A program made the position numbers and the translations under genes. A stretch of 64,000 bases of DNA. It comes from Microbacterium pygmaeum. Its GTDB lineage: Bacteria > Actinomycetota > Actinomycetes > Actinomycetales > Microbacteriaceae. The stretch is from assembly GCF_900100885.1 (NCBI RefSeq), contig NZ_LT629692.1, positions 1,736,001-1,800,000 on the forward strand. Direction: 5' to 3'. The notes beneath the pieces were generated by a model, which saw only the letters and a list, made by a program, of their open reading frames with translations, was not told the DNA's origin and did not search any database. Shown in pieces: positions 22,034 to 28,965 of this stretch; the stretch's first letter is position 1; the number at the start of each line of letters is the position of its first letter.

Positions 22034-22735
22034 CTAGGACGCGCCGGTGCGCTCGCGTGCGGTCGGCAGCTGATCTTCCTCGTACACGTTGAATCGGTAG
22101 CCGACGTTGCGGACGGTTCCGATCAGCTGTTCGAGGTCGCCGAGCTTGGCGCGCAGTCGTCGCACGTGCACGTCCACCGTGCGGGTGCCGCCGAAGTAGT
22201 CGTAGCCCCACACTTCGCTCAGCAGCTGCTCCCGGGTGAAGACGCGGGACGGATGCGTCGCGAAGAAGTGCAGGAGCTGGAACTCCTTGTACGTGAGGTC
22301 CAAGGGCTTGCCGTGCACCTTCGCCGAGTACGAGGACTCGTCGATCGAGATGCCGGAGGTCTGGATGCGGGTCGAGACCGCGTCCTTCGTCATCCGGCCG
22401 ATCGCCAGTCGCACGCGGGCATCCACCTCAGCCGGGCCGGCAGTGACCAGGATCACGTCGTCGACGCCCCAGTCCGTGGAGACGGCGGTCAGTCCGCCCT
22501 CCGTGACGACCAGCAGGAGCGGTGCGTCCAGGCCGGTCGTGTTCAGGATCTTGCAGAGCGACTTCGCCCCGACCAGGTCGATGCGCGCGTCGACGAAGAT
22601 GATGTCGGCACTGGGCGCGTTCACCAGCTGCGCGGGTTCGGCGGGGATCTGGCGGACCCGGTGGCTCAGCAGTTCGAGCGAAGGCAGGACGGGGCCGCCG
22701 CCCTGCGCGGAGCTCAGAACCAGAAGCTGTGCCAA
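22034..22735 (-). CDS. glnR: GlnR-type orphan OmpR-family response regulator
   Basis: 233 aa from a TTG start with GAAGGA about 7 nt upstream. The receiver domain is atypical: it lacks the normal acidic pocket and reads VTEGGLTAVSTDWGVDDVILVTAGPAEVDARVRLA. The C-terminal winged helix at about residues 125-220 contains LTYKEFQLLHFFATHPSRVFTREQLLSEVWGYDYFGGTRTVDVHVRRLRAKLG and ends IGTVRNVGYRF. This combination is the actinobacterial nitrogen regulator GlnR, which controls ammonium assimilation without a dedicated kinase. It sits 38 nt upstream of ppk1 on the same strand, so both may be cotranscribed. Confidence 0.88.
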   Translation of the reverse strand: MAQLLVLSSAQGGGPVLPSLELLSHRVRQIPAEPAQLVNAPSADIIFVDARIDLVGAKSLCKILNTTGLDAPLLLVVTEGGLTAVSTDWGVDDVILVTAGPAEVDARVRLAIGRMTKDAVSTRIQTSGISIDESSYSAKVHGKPLDLTYKEFQLLHFFATHPSRVFTREQLLSEVWGYDYFGGTRTVDVHVRRLRAKLGDLEQLIGTVRNVGYRFNVYEEDQLPTARERTGAS

Positions 22736-22839
22736 AACGCCGTCCTTCCAGCGCGGAATGGCGCCGAGACGTCCAGTTTAGGGCTTAGGGCGCTCTGCAT
22801 CTTCCGGTATGTGCTGCAGAGGTACCCGCGAGGCCCGTG

Positions 22840-23160
22840 ATGGGCGAGAATGAGCACGTGGATGCGCATGGGGCAACGCCCGAACTGGCACCCCGCGGGA
22901 CTCTCGGCGGCATCATCGCCGTGTGGATCGCCGCGGCGCTCGCCGGCGTCGCCATCGGGCTCTTCGTGCCGGGGGAGTGGCGTGCCGCGTGGCTGACCGT
23001 CGCGCTCGGCGCGTGCCTGGTGCTGGCGTTCGCGGTCCAGCTCGGCTACGGCCGATCGCAGGGCTTCACCGAGCGGGTCGCCGCCAGCGCGCTGGGTGCG
23101 CTCCTGGTGATGGGCGTCATCAGCCTCGGCTTCGGACTGGCCGCGGTCGTTCCCGGTTAG
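22840..23160 (+). CDS. Small membrane protein, three predicted helices
   Basis: 106 aa from the ATG at 22840, preceded by GCGAGG 6 nt upstream; a GTG one codon earlier is possible. Hydrophobic segments are IIAVWIAAALAGVAIGLFV (about residues 25-43), AAWLTVALGACLVLAFAVQLGY (about 48-70), and VAASALGALLVMGVISLGFGLAAVVP (about 80-105). No known motif. The N-terminus is polar and likely cytoplasmic. Its last codons carry the promoter of the 37-residue gene that follows. Confidence 0.7.
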   Translation: MGENEHVDAHGATPELAPRGTLGGIIAVWIAAALAGVAIGLFVPGEWRAAWLTVALGACLVLAFAVQLGYGRSQGFTERVAASALGALLVMGVISLGFGLAAVVPG

Positions 23161-23163
23161 AGT
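23158..23163 (+). promoter_or_regulatory. -10 hexamer TAGAGT, leaderless promoter
   Basis: TAGAGT overlaps the stop codon of the upstream gene and lies exactly 6 nt before the ATG at 23170, so the 37-residue ORF is predicted to have its own leaderless message. Confidence 0.5.
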
Positions 23164-23169
23164 GTTCCC

Positions 23170-23283
23170 ATGGATCTCGTCGCACTCGAACTCTTCTTCG
23201 TCGGGCTGCTGGGCCTCGCGTCGCTTGCGATCGCCTTCACCTCGGTCGTGGTGCTGAAGAACCTCTACCGCGGCCAGCGCTGA
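23170..23283 (+). CDS. 37-residue single-helix membrane protein
   Basis: The ORF reads MDLVALELFFVGLLGLASLAIA and continues with one long hydrophobic helix to about residue 29, ending in a basic tail (KNLYRGQR). It therefore should insert with the tail in the cytoplasm. Support for its being real: an ATG exactly 6 nt after a TAGAGT -10 hexamer, a clean hydrophobic/positive-inside design, and tight packing, with the next gene starting 12 nt after its stop. It is shorter than most gene finders accept. Function unknown; small proteins like this often regulate a larger membrane partner. Confidence 0.65.
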   Translation: MDLVALELFFVGLLGLASLAIAFTSVVVLKNLYRGQR

Positions 23284-23294
23284 CGGGCTGCGTC

Positions 23295-23912
23295 GTGCTG
23301 GATCTTCCCACCGACCTGCCTGCCGATCTCGCGCCGCTGTCCTGGCTGCTCGGTGTCTGGGAGGGCACCGGGGTCATCGACTACGAAGTCGGCGATCAGC
23401 GGTTCGCGGGCGAGTTCCACCACCGCGTGAGTTTCAGCCACGACGGCGGGCCATACCTGAACTACTCGGCCAGCGCGTGGCTGCTCGCCGACGCGGCCGC
23501 CGACGGTGAGCGGGCGCGTACCCTCCTGGTCGCCGAGACCGGATACTGGCGTCTGGCCCGTCCGGCGCTGGATGCCGACCCCGGCCCCGGCCTGCTTCCG
23601 CCCGTCGCTGCCGGAGCCGACCGCACTGCGGACGATGTCGAAGAGCTCCGCAACGCCGACGGCGGATTCGATATCGAGGTCTCGCTGGTGCACTCCGACG
23701 GGGTGAGCGAGCTGTACCTCGGTCAGATCAAGGGCCCGCGCATCGATCTGGCGACCGATGCGGTCGTGCGTCCGGCCGGCACGCGCGTGTACGCCGCGGC
23801 ATCCCGCATGTACGGCCTGGTGGATGCCCACCTGCTGTGGGCCTGGGACATCGCCGCGCTCGGCCGCGAACTCGGCTCGCACGCGTCCGCGCGCCTCGCG
23901 CGGGTGGAGTGA
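23295..23912 (+). CDS. Nitrobindin-like heme-binding beta-barrel protein (FABP-like, DUF1794)
   Basis: 205 aa from a GTG at 23295. The N-terminal LAPLSWLLGVWEGTGVIDY is the G-x-W-x-G-x-G motif of nitrobindins/fatty-acid-binding-like barrels. The rest alternates strands (FAGEFHHRVSFSHDGGPYLNYSASAWL) and ends SRMYGLVDAHLLWAWDIAALG, where the His near the C-terminus corresponds to the proposed heme ligand. Such proteins bind ferric heme and convert peroxynitrite or NO species. No clear ribosome binding site; it starts 12 nt after the 37-residue ORF. It overlaps the next gene by 1 nt. Confidence 0.85.
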   Translation: MLDLPTDLPADLAPLSWLLGVWEGTGVIDYEVGDQRFAGEFHHRVSFSHDGGPYLNYSASAWLLADAAADGERARTLLVAETGYWRLARPALDADPGPGLLPPVAAGADRTADDVEELRNADGGFDIEVSLVHSDGVSELYLGQIKGPRIDLATDAVVRPAGTRVYAAASRMYGLVDAHLLWAWDIAALGRELGSHASARLARVE

Positions 23913-25009
23913 TGGCCTCAGTCTTCGCATCCGTCCCCGGCGCCGTCCTCGACGGCGAGCGCCTCCGCCACGCCGGCAATCCGCTGGTCGAGCAGCGCTC
24001 ACTGGCGAACGGGTCGGCGGTGGCGCCCCTGGGCGACCGCGCGGTCCTCGCCGTTTCCGGCGAAGATCGGCTGTCCTGGCTGGACTCGCTGACGAGCCAG
24101 GCCCTCACGCGCCTGCATCCCGGCGAGAGCACCGAACTGCTCGTGCTGGATCCGAACGGCCGCATCGAACATGCGGCGGCGGTCATCGACGACGGCGAGA
24201 CGACGTGGCTCGTGGTCGATCGGGGGGACGCCGAGCCGCTCCTGGCTTGGCTGCGCAAAATGCGCTTCCGGCTGCGGGTCGACCCCCGCGATGCCTCGGA
24301 TGAGTACGCGGTGATCGGCGGGACGCCCGCCGGACTCGCCGGCGTCGAACCGGCCGCCCCGTCCGGCGTGCCCCTGAGGTGGATCGACCCGTGGCCCGCG
24401 GTCAGCGCCGGTGGAGTCGGGTACGCGCTCGTGCAGCCGCACCCGGCACAGGAGCGCGATTGGTCTGAGGTCGTGGTGACCCGCGAAGAGGAGCAGCGCC
24501 TTGCGGGAGCTGCCGCCGCGGGCGAGATCGCTCTGGCCGGGCTCGTCGCCGCCGATGCGCTGCGGGTCGCGGCATGGCGCCCGCGCTGGTCGGCGGAGGT
24601 CGACGACCGAGCGCTTCCGCATGAGACCGACTGGCTGCGCACCGCGGTGCATCTGGACAAAGGCTGCTATCGCGGTCAGGAGACCGTCGCGAAGGTGCAC
24701 AATCTGGGGCATCCGCCTCGCCGCCTCATCGCTCTGCACCTCGACGGCAGCGACACCGTCCTGCCGGAGCCGGGTGCCTCAGTGCTGGCCGGCGACGACG
24801 TCATCGGCGTCGTGACCTCGGTCGCGCTGCACTACGAGGACGGCCCGATCGCGCTTGCGCTCGTGCGCCGCTCGGCTCCATCCGACGCGGATCTGACCGT
24901 GCAGACACCCGACGGGCCGATCGCGGCCGCGCAGGAGACGATCGTTCCTCCCGAGGCGGGCAAGGCGGCTCAGGTTCCGCGCCTGCCCCGCATCGGCGCG
25001 CGACGGTGA
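23912..25009 (+). CDS. ygfZ: Folate-binding YgfZ-family protein
   Basis: 365 aa, ATG overlapping the preceding stop (TGATG). It is a GcvT-like fold. The N-terminal part has VLAVSGEDRLSWLDSLTSQALTRL, the region that contacts folate in GcvT/YgfZ, and the YgfZ signature K-G-C-Y-x-G-Q-E is present in VHLDKGCYRGQETVAKVHNLG at about residues 247-267. YgfZ proteins help tetrahydrofolate-dependent repair or maturation of iron-sulphur enzymes. Coupled translation with the nitrobindin-like gene suggests a shared role in oxidative or nitrosative stress, which is inference. Confidence 0.9.
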   Translation: MASVFASVPGAVLDGERLRHAGNPLVEQRSLANGSAVAPLGDRAVLAVSGEDRLSWLDSLTSQALTRLHPGESTELLVLDPNGRIEHAAAVIDDGETTWLVVDRGDAEPLLAWLRKMRFRLRVDPRDASDEYAVIGGTPAGLAGVEPAAPSGVPLRWIDPWPAVSAGGVGYALVQPHPAQERDWSEVVVTREEEQRLAGAAAAGEIALAGLVAADALRVAAWRPRWSAEVDDRALPHETDWLRTAVHLDKGCYRGQETVAKVHNLGHPPRRLIALHLDGSDTVLPEPGASVLAGDDVIGVVTSVALHYEDGPIALALVRRSAPSDADLTVQTPDGPIAAAQETIVPPEAGKAAQVPRLPRIGARR

Positions 25010-25040
25010 CCCGAACGCCGTACCCGACATCAGGCCGCTG

Positions 25041-26153
25041 ATGACCGACGATCGCCGTTCCCAGCCGATCACGACGGCGATCCCCACCGGATGGCGGTCG
25101 CGCGTGGATCCGCGCTCCGGGCTCCGACGGGTACAGGGCTCTTCGATCGCGATCGTGCAGATCGTCGTGGCGACCACCGGCGCCTTCGCCTTCGCGCACT
25201 CCGTGCTCGGTCACCCCGCTCCGCTCCTCGCGGCGACCGTCTGCGTGTCGAGCCTGGGCCTGGTGCGCGATGCCCGCCCTCGTCGGGTGCTGGAGACGGT
25301 CGTGGGGATGCTGGTGGGCATCCTCGTCGCGGAGCTGCTCCTGCTGGTGGCGGGCTCGGGCTGGTGGCAGCTGGGGCTCGCGCTGGGGGTGACGCTCGTC
25401 GTCGCCCGGTTCCTCTCGGCGCAGGCGAGCTTCGCGATCGCCGCGGCCATCCAGGCGCTCATCGTCATGGTGATCCCCGCCAACGCCCCGTTCCTGCGCC
25501 TCGTCGACGGATTGATCGGTGGGGCCGCGGCGCTGCTGGTCACCGCGCTCATCCCGCGCACGCTGCAGCGCACCGAGGCGCGGGAGGGTCTGGAGCTGTA
25601 CCGATCGATCGACGGCGTCTTCGCGACGCTCGCGCAGGCGCTCCGACGGGGCGACCGGCTCCGAGCGGAGCGCGGGCTGGAGAAGGCACGTGCGCTGCAG
25701 GCATCCGTGGACGCCTGGTCGACGTCGCTGGATTCTGGCCGCGCGATCGCCCGCATCTCGCCGTTCCTGCGGCGGCAGCGCTCCGAGCTGCAGCGCCATG
25801 ACCGGATCCGCCAGTCGACCGACCTCGCGACCCGCAATCTCCGGGTGATCGCGCGACGCGTGGTCTACCTGTGCGACGACGGCCAGGCCCGCCCGGTCGC
25901 CGCCGACCTGCTCGCCGACCTCGGCCGCGGCGCGGGCGTGATCGCCGGGTCGCTCGAGGACATCTCGCTCGAGCCCATCGCACGCGAGGCGGTGCGCTCG
26001 GTCGCCGGGCGGCTCGACCCGGCCGCCATCCTCCCGGGCGCGAGTCTGGGGGAGCAGAACCTCATCGCGGCCCTGCGGCCGCTCGCGGTCGACCTGTTGA
26101 TGGCGACGGGGATGCCGGCTGCCGAGGCGCGCGGCTGCGTGCCGAGGATCTGA
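25041..26153 (+). CDS. FUSC-family membrane protein (aromatic acid exporter-like)
   Basis: 370 aa. The N-terminal half has about five hydrophobic helices (residues 33-170), including SSIAIVQIVVATTGAFAFAHSVLG and LIVMVIPANAPFLRLVDGLIGGAAALLVTALIPR, the latter ending in the family's typical P-R turn. The C-terminal half is a cytoplasmic helical region rich in Arg and Glu. This half-size architecture matches FUSC/ArAE-type exporters of aromatic acids, or proteins that stabilise the envelope. Substrate unknown. Starts with ATG 32 nt after ygfZ on the same strand, so likely cotranscribed. Confidence 0.8.
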   Translation: MTDDRRSQPITTAIPTGWRSRVDPRSGLRRVQGSSIAIVQIVVATTGAFAFAHSVLGHPAPLLAATVCVSSLGLVRDARPRRVLETVVGMLVGILVAELLLLVAGSGWWQLGLALGVTLVVARFLSAQASFAIAAAIQALIVMVIPANAPFLRLVDGLIGGAAALLVTALIPRTLQRTEAREGLELYRSIDGVFATLAQALRRGDRLRAERGLEKARALQASVDAWSTSLDSGRAIARISPFLRRQRSELQRHDRIRQSTDLATRNLRVIARRVVYLCDDGQARPVAADLLADLGRGAGVIAGSLEDISLEPIAREAVRSVAGRLDPAAILPGASLGEQNLIAALRPLAVDLLMATGMPAAEARGCVPRI

Positions 26154-26180
26154 CCGGGCGGCGACTCGCAGCGCCCGGGG

Positions 26181-27029
26181 TCAGAGCGGAGCCACGCTCG
26201 ACCACGGGACGGTGAGTTCGCCCAGCCGCCACCGCGACTGCTCCCGCAGCGGCCAGCCCTGCTCGCGCAGTGCGCGAAGTGCCGCCTCCCACCGCTGCGA
26301 CGGCCCGAACGTCGACAGCCCGGATGCACGATCCCATTCGGCATCGAGCGCGGACAGCAGCGCGTGCACGGGTTCGCCGGGGACGTTGCGGTGGATGAGC
26401 GCTTTCGGGAGCCGCTCCGCGGCGATGGAGGGATGCTGCAGTCCGGACAGCCGCAGCGAGATCGAGAGTGTGCGGGGTGCGGCATCCGCTCCGATCGCGA
26501 CCCACGTGCAGATCCGGCCCAGCTCGTCGCACGTGCCCTCGATCAGCAGCCCGTCCGGCGCGAGGCGCCCGGCCATGCGGATCCACTCCGCGGCGACCTC
26601 GCCCTCTTCGTACTGGCGGAGCACATTCATCGCGCGGATCACCGCGGGCGCGCGCCCACCCGGGGTCGGCACCTCGAAGCCGCCGCGGGCGAAGCTGACC
26701 GCGGCATCGGCGGCGAAGCTGCCGCCGCCCTCGCGGACCTCCTGCAGCTGTGCGGTGGCGCGCTGCACGCGGGCGGGATCGATCTCGAGGCCGAGCACCT
26801 CGACATCGGGGCGCATCTTCGCGAGCCGAGCGTGCAGTTCGAACGCGGTCACGCCGCTCGCCCCGTATCCCAGGTCGATCACGAGCGGATCGGCTGTGCG
26901 CCGCAGCACCGGCTGCCGGGCGATCCACCGGTCCACACGGCGGAGCCGATTGGTTCCGGTCGTCCCGCGGGTCAGGCGTCCCACGGGCCGTCGCCCCTCC
27001 TGCCCTCGGGGAGCGGGAGCGGCGACCAT
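26181..27029 (-). CDS. SAM-dependent methyltransferase, class I
   Basis: 282 aa from the ATG at 27029. After a basic, disordered start, the Rossmann motif I reads ADPLVIDLGYGASGVTAFELHARLAKMRPDVEVLGLEIDPARVQRA. It has the D-L-G-x-G motif and, 20-odd residues later, the acidic residue (L-E-I-D) that binds the SAM ribose. Later landmarks are VIRAMNVLRQYEEGEVAAEWIRMAGRLAPDGLLIEGTCDELG. The C-terminal third is variable and would bind the substrate, which I cannot identify. It is divergent from gpmA. A CATCAT hexamer 6 nt upstream may be its -10 element. Confidence 0.82.
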   Translation of the reverse strand: MVAAPAPRGQEGRRPVGRLTRGTTGTNRLRRVDRWIARQPVLRRTADPLVIDLGYGASGVTAFELHARLAKMRPDVEVLGLEIDPARVQRATAQLQEVREGGGSFAADAAVSFARGGFEVPTPGGRAPAVIRAMNVLRQYEEGEVAAEWIRMAGRLAPDGLLIEGTCDELGRICTWVAIGADAAPRTLSISLRLSGLQHPSIAAERLPKALIHRNVPGEPVHALLSALDAEWDRASGLSTFGPSQRWEAALRALREQGWPLREQSRWRLGELTVPWSSVAPL

Positions 27030-27091
27030 CAGGCCATGATGCCAGGCTCGACCGGTGGTGACCGGCGCCCGGACTCGTCATCGCGCGTCGC

Positions 27092-27097
27092 TATCAT
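27092..27097 (+). promoter_or_regulatory. -10 hexamer TATCAT, leaderless promoter of gpmA
   Basis: TATCAT lies exactly 6 nt before the ATG at 27104. No ribosome binding site fits in the six intervening bases. Confidence 0.65.
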
Positions 27098-27103
27098 GGG
27101 GCC

Positions 27104-27856
27104 ATGACCGCGCCTCACACCCTGATCCTCCTTCGTCACGGCCAGAGCGAGTGGAACGAGCTGAACCTCTTCACAGGCTGGGTCGACGTGCGCCTGACCG
27201 ACCAGGGCAAGGCCGAGGCCACGCGCGGCGGCGAGCTGCTGGCCGAAGCCGGCATCCTGCCTGACGTGCTGTACACGTCCGTGCTCAGCCGTGCCATTCA
27301 GACCGCGAACCTCGCGCTGGATGCCGCCGACCGGCTGTGGATCCCGGTGACGCGCACCTGGCGCCTGAACGAGCGCCACTACGGTGCCCTGCAGGGCAAG
27401 GACAAGGCGCAGACCCTCGCCGAGTTCGGTCAGGAGCAGTTCATGCTCTGGCGTCGATCCTTCGACGTGCCGCCGCCGCCGCTGGATGACGACTCGGAGT
27501 TCAGCCAGGTCGGCGACCCGCGCTACGCGGGAATCGACGGCGAGATCCCTCGGACCGAGTCGCTCAAGCTCGTCATCGACCGGCTGCTGCCCTACTGGGA
27601 GAGCACGATCGCCCCCGACCTCCGCTCCGGCAAGACCGTGCTCGTCACCGCCCACGGCAATTCGCTGCGCGCGCTGGTCAAGCACCTCGACGGCATCAGC
27701 GACGCCGACATCGCCGAGCTGAACATCCCCACGGGCATCCCGCTCGTGTACCGCCTGGGGGAAGACCTCACGCCGATCGCGCCCGCCGAGTACCTCGACC
27801 CCGAGGCGGCGGCTGCCGGCGCGGCCGCGGTGGCCAATCAGGGCGCCAAGCACTAG
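27104..27856 (+). CDS. gpmA: 2,3-bisphosphoglycerate-dependent phosphoglycerate mutase
   Basis: 250 aa. The phosphohistidine motif is LILLRHGQSEWNELNLFTGWVDVRLTDQGKAEA at about residues 6-38, with the catalytic His in R-H-G. Further GpmA landmarks are YTSVLSRAIQTANLAL, WRLNERHYGALQGKDK, PYWESTIAPDL, and the second His in VLVTAHGNSLRALVKHLDGIS. It interconverts 3- and 2-phosphoglycerate in glycolysis. It stands alone, with a leaderless-type promoter upstream and a terminator about 220 nt downstream. Confidence 0.97.
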   Translation: MTAPHTLILLRHGQSEWNELNLFTGWVDVRLTDQGKAEATRGGELLAEAGILPDVLYTSVLSRAIQTANLALDAADRLWIPVTRTWRLNERHYGALQGKDKAQTLAEFGQEQFMLWRRSFDVPPPPLDDDSEFSQVGDPRYAGIDGEIPRTESLKLVIDRLLPYWESTIAPDLRSGKTVLVTAHGNSLRALVKHLDGISDADIAELNIPTGIPLVYRLGEDLTPIAPAEYLDPEAAAAGAAAVANQGAKH

Positions 27857-27903
27857 GCGCTCGCGCCCGCCGCACGCTTTCTCGCGGTGCCGTGCCGCGC
27901 CGT

Positions 27904-28032
27904 GAGGTGGCAGTTCGTGCGGTTCGCCGTCGCCGGAAGACGCAGGGACTGCCACCTCGTCATGTCGAGCCTTGAACGGGGTGGCAGGTGCTGCGGGTTG
28001 AGCGGATCGGAAGCCACACGACCTGACACCTC
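27904..28032. repeat. Two tandem palindromic elements, about 74-bp period
   Basis: Element A (27904-27958) has arms GAGGTGGCAGT and ACTGCCACCTC with a 33-nt loop. Element B (27978-28032) has the related arms GGGGTGGCAGGT and ACCTGACACCTC (10 of 12 pairing). Both right arms are followed by a GTCATG-like sequence, and the arm-to-arm distances repeat at 73-74 bp. This looks like a duplicated REP-like hairpin between the convergent gpmA and phoU genes. Confidence 0.6.
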
Positions 28033-28075
28033 GGTCATGCGTGCGTCCCGCGCATCGGCGACCAGACGCGACGAA

Positions 28076-28109
28076 GCGGCCGGATGCCTGAACCCAGGCA
28101 TCCGGCCGC
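28076..28109. terminator. Hairpin terminator between gpmA and phoU
   Basis: A perfect 15-bp stem (arm GCGGCCGGATGCCTG at 28076-28090) closes on an AACC loop and pairs with 28095-28109. It lies 18 nt past the phoU stop codon and after gpmA, serving convergent transcription. Confidence 0.8.
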
Positions 28110-28126
28110 TGCTGTCGTCCTACGGG

Positions 28127-28807
28127 CTACTGCACCGGAACGACGACGTCGATGGTGTCGGTCTCGACGGTCCAGTCGCCGGTCGACAGGTAGACGACCT
28201 TCTTCGCGACCGACACCGCGTGGTCGGCGAAGCGCTCGTGGTACCGGCTGGCCAGGGTCGCATCGACGGTGGCCGACGCCTCGCCCTGCCAGGTGTCGCT
28301 GAGCACCTTCTCGAAGACGCTGACGTGCAGGTCGTCGAGCTTGTCGTCGTCGTTGCGGATCTCGTCGGCGAGCGCGGGATCCTCGGTGCGCAGCAGCTCC
28401 GTGAGCTTGCGGGCGACCTCGACATCCAACGCACCCATCTTCGTGAAGGTCGACTTGAGACCCTTCGGGATGGCGCGCTCGGGGAAGCGCATGCGAGTCA
28501 GCTGCGCGATGTGCTCGGCGATGTCGCCCATGCGCTCCAGCGACGCGCTGATCCGCAGCGCACTGACGACGATGCGGAGGTCTCTGGCGACCGGCTGCTG
28601 CCGGGCGAGGATCTCGATCGCGAGTTCGTCGAGTTCGATGGCCTTGTCGTCGATGACCGCATCGGCCTCGATGACCTCTTCGGCCAAGGCGACGTCACTC
28701 GTACCGAACGCGCGGGTGGCCTTGTCGATGGCCACCGTCACGAGCTCGGCGATCTCGACGAGGCGTCCCTGGACGTCCTCGAGTGACTGATGGAATACTT
28801 CGCGCAT
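28127..28807 (-). CDS. phoU: Phosphate transport/signalling regulator PhoU
   Basis: 226 aa, two PhoU three-helix bundles. It begins MREVFHQSLEDVQGRLVEIAELVTVAIDKATRAF. It carries the two metal-binding D/E-x-x-x-D motifs: VIEADAVIDDKAIELDELAIEILARQQPVARDLRI in the first half and NDDDKLDDLHVSVFEKVLSD in the second. LERMGDIAEHIAQL is diagnostic. PhoU damps SenX3-RegX3 signalling and Pst transport when phosphate is plentiful. It is divergent from senX3-regX3 with a degenerate PHO box between them. Confidence 0.95.
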   Translation of the reverse strand: MREVFHQSLEDVQGRLVEIAELVTVAIDKATRAFGTSDVALAEEVIEADAVIDDKAIELDELAIEILARQQPVARDLRIVVSALRISASLERMGDIAEHIAQLTRMRFPERAIPKGLKSTFTKMGALDVEVARKLTELLRTEDPALADEIRNDDDKLDDLHVSVFEKVLSDTWQGEASATVDATLASRYHERFADHAVSVAKKVVYLSTGDWTVETDTIDVVVPVQ

Positions 28808-28861
28808 CGCACACCTCTCCTGTTGCGCGGGCGGGCCCGCGACCTTGGTGATTGTCGCCAG

Positions 28862-28894
28862 CGAAGGTTAACGGATGGTGCCGCAGGAATGAAT
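28862..28894 (-). promoter_or_regulatory. Degenerate PHO box in the phoU-senX3 intergenic region
   Basis: In 11-nt register on the minus strand are ATTCATTCCTG (28894-28884), CGGCACCATCC (28883-28873) and GTTAACCTTCG (28872-28862). Compared with the pstS units GTTCACCTTCC and ATTCACC, the third unit matches 9 of 11 positions, the second 7 of 11, and the first only the ATTCA start. RegX3 autoregulation at this position would be expected. Confidence 0.4.
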
Positions 28895-28953
28895 AGTACT
28901 TGCCACCCTCCGTGGGCGGAGGCGATCGCCCGGGGACGCCGACGTGCGCCGTC

Positions 28954-28959
28954 TACGCT
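28954..28959 (+). promoter_or_regulatory. -10 hexamer TACGCT, leaderless promoter of senX3
   Basis: TACGCT lies exactly 6 nt before the ATG at 28966, which decides that start over the open frame upstream. Confidence 0.6.
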
Positions 28960-28965
28960 GGATGC

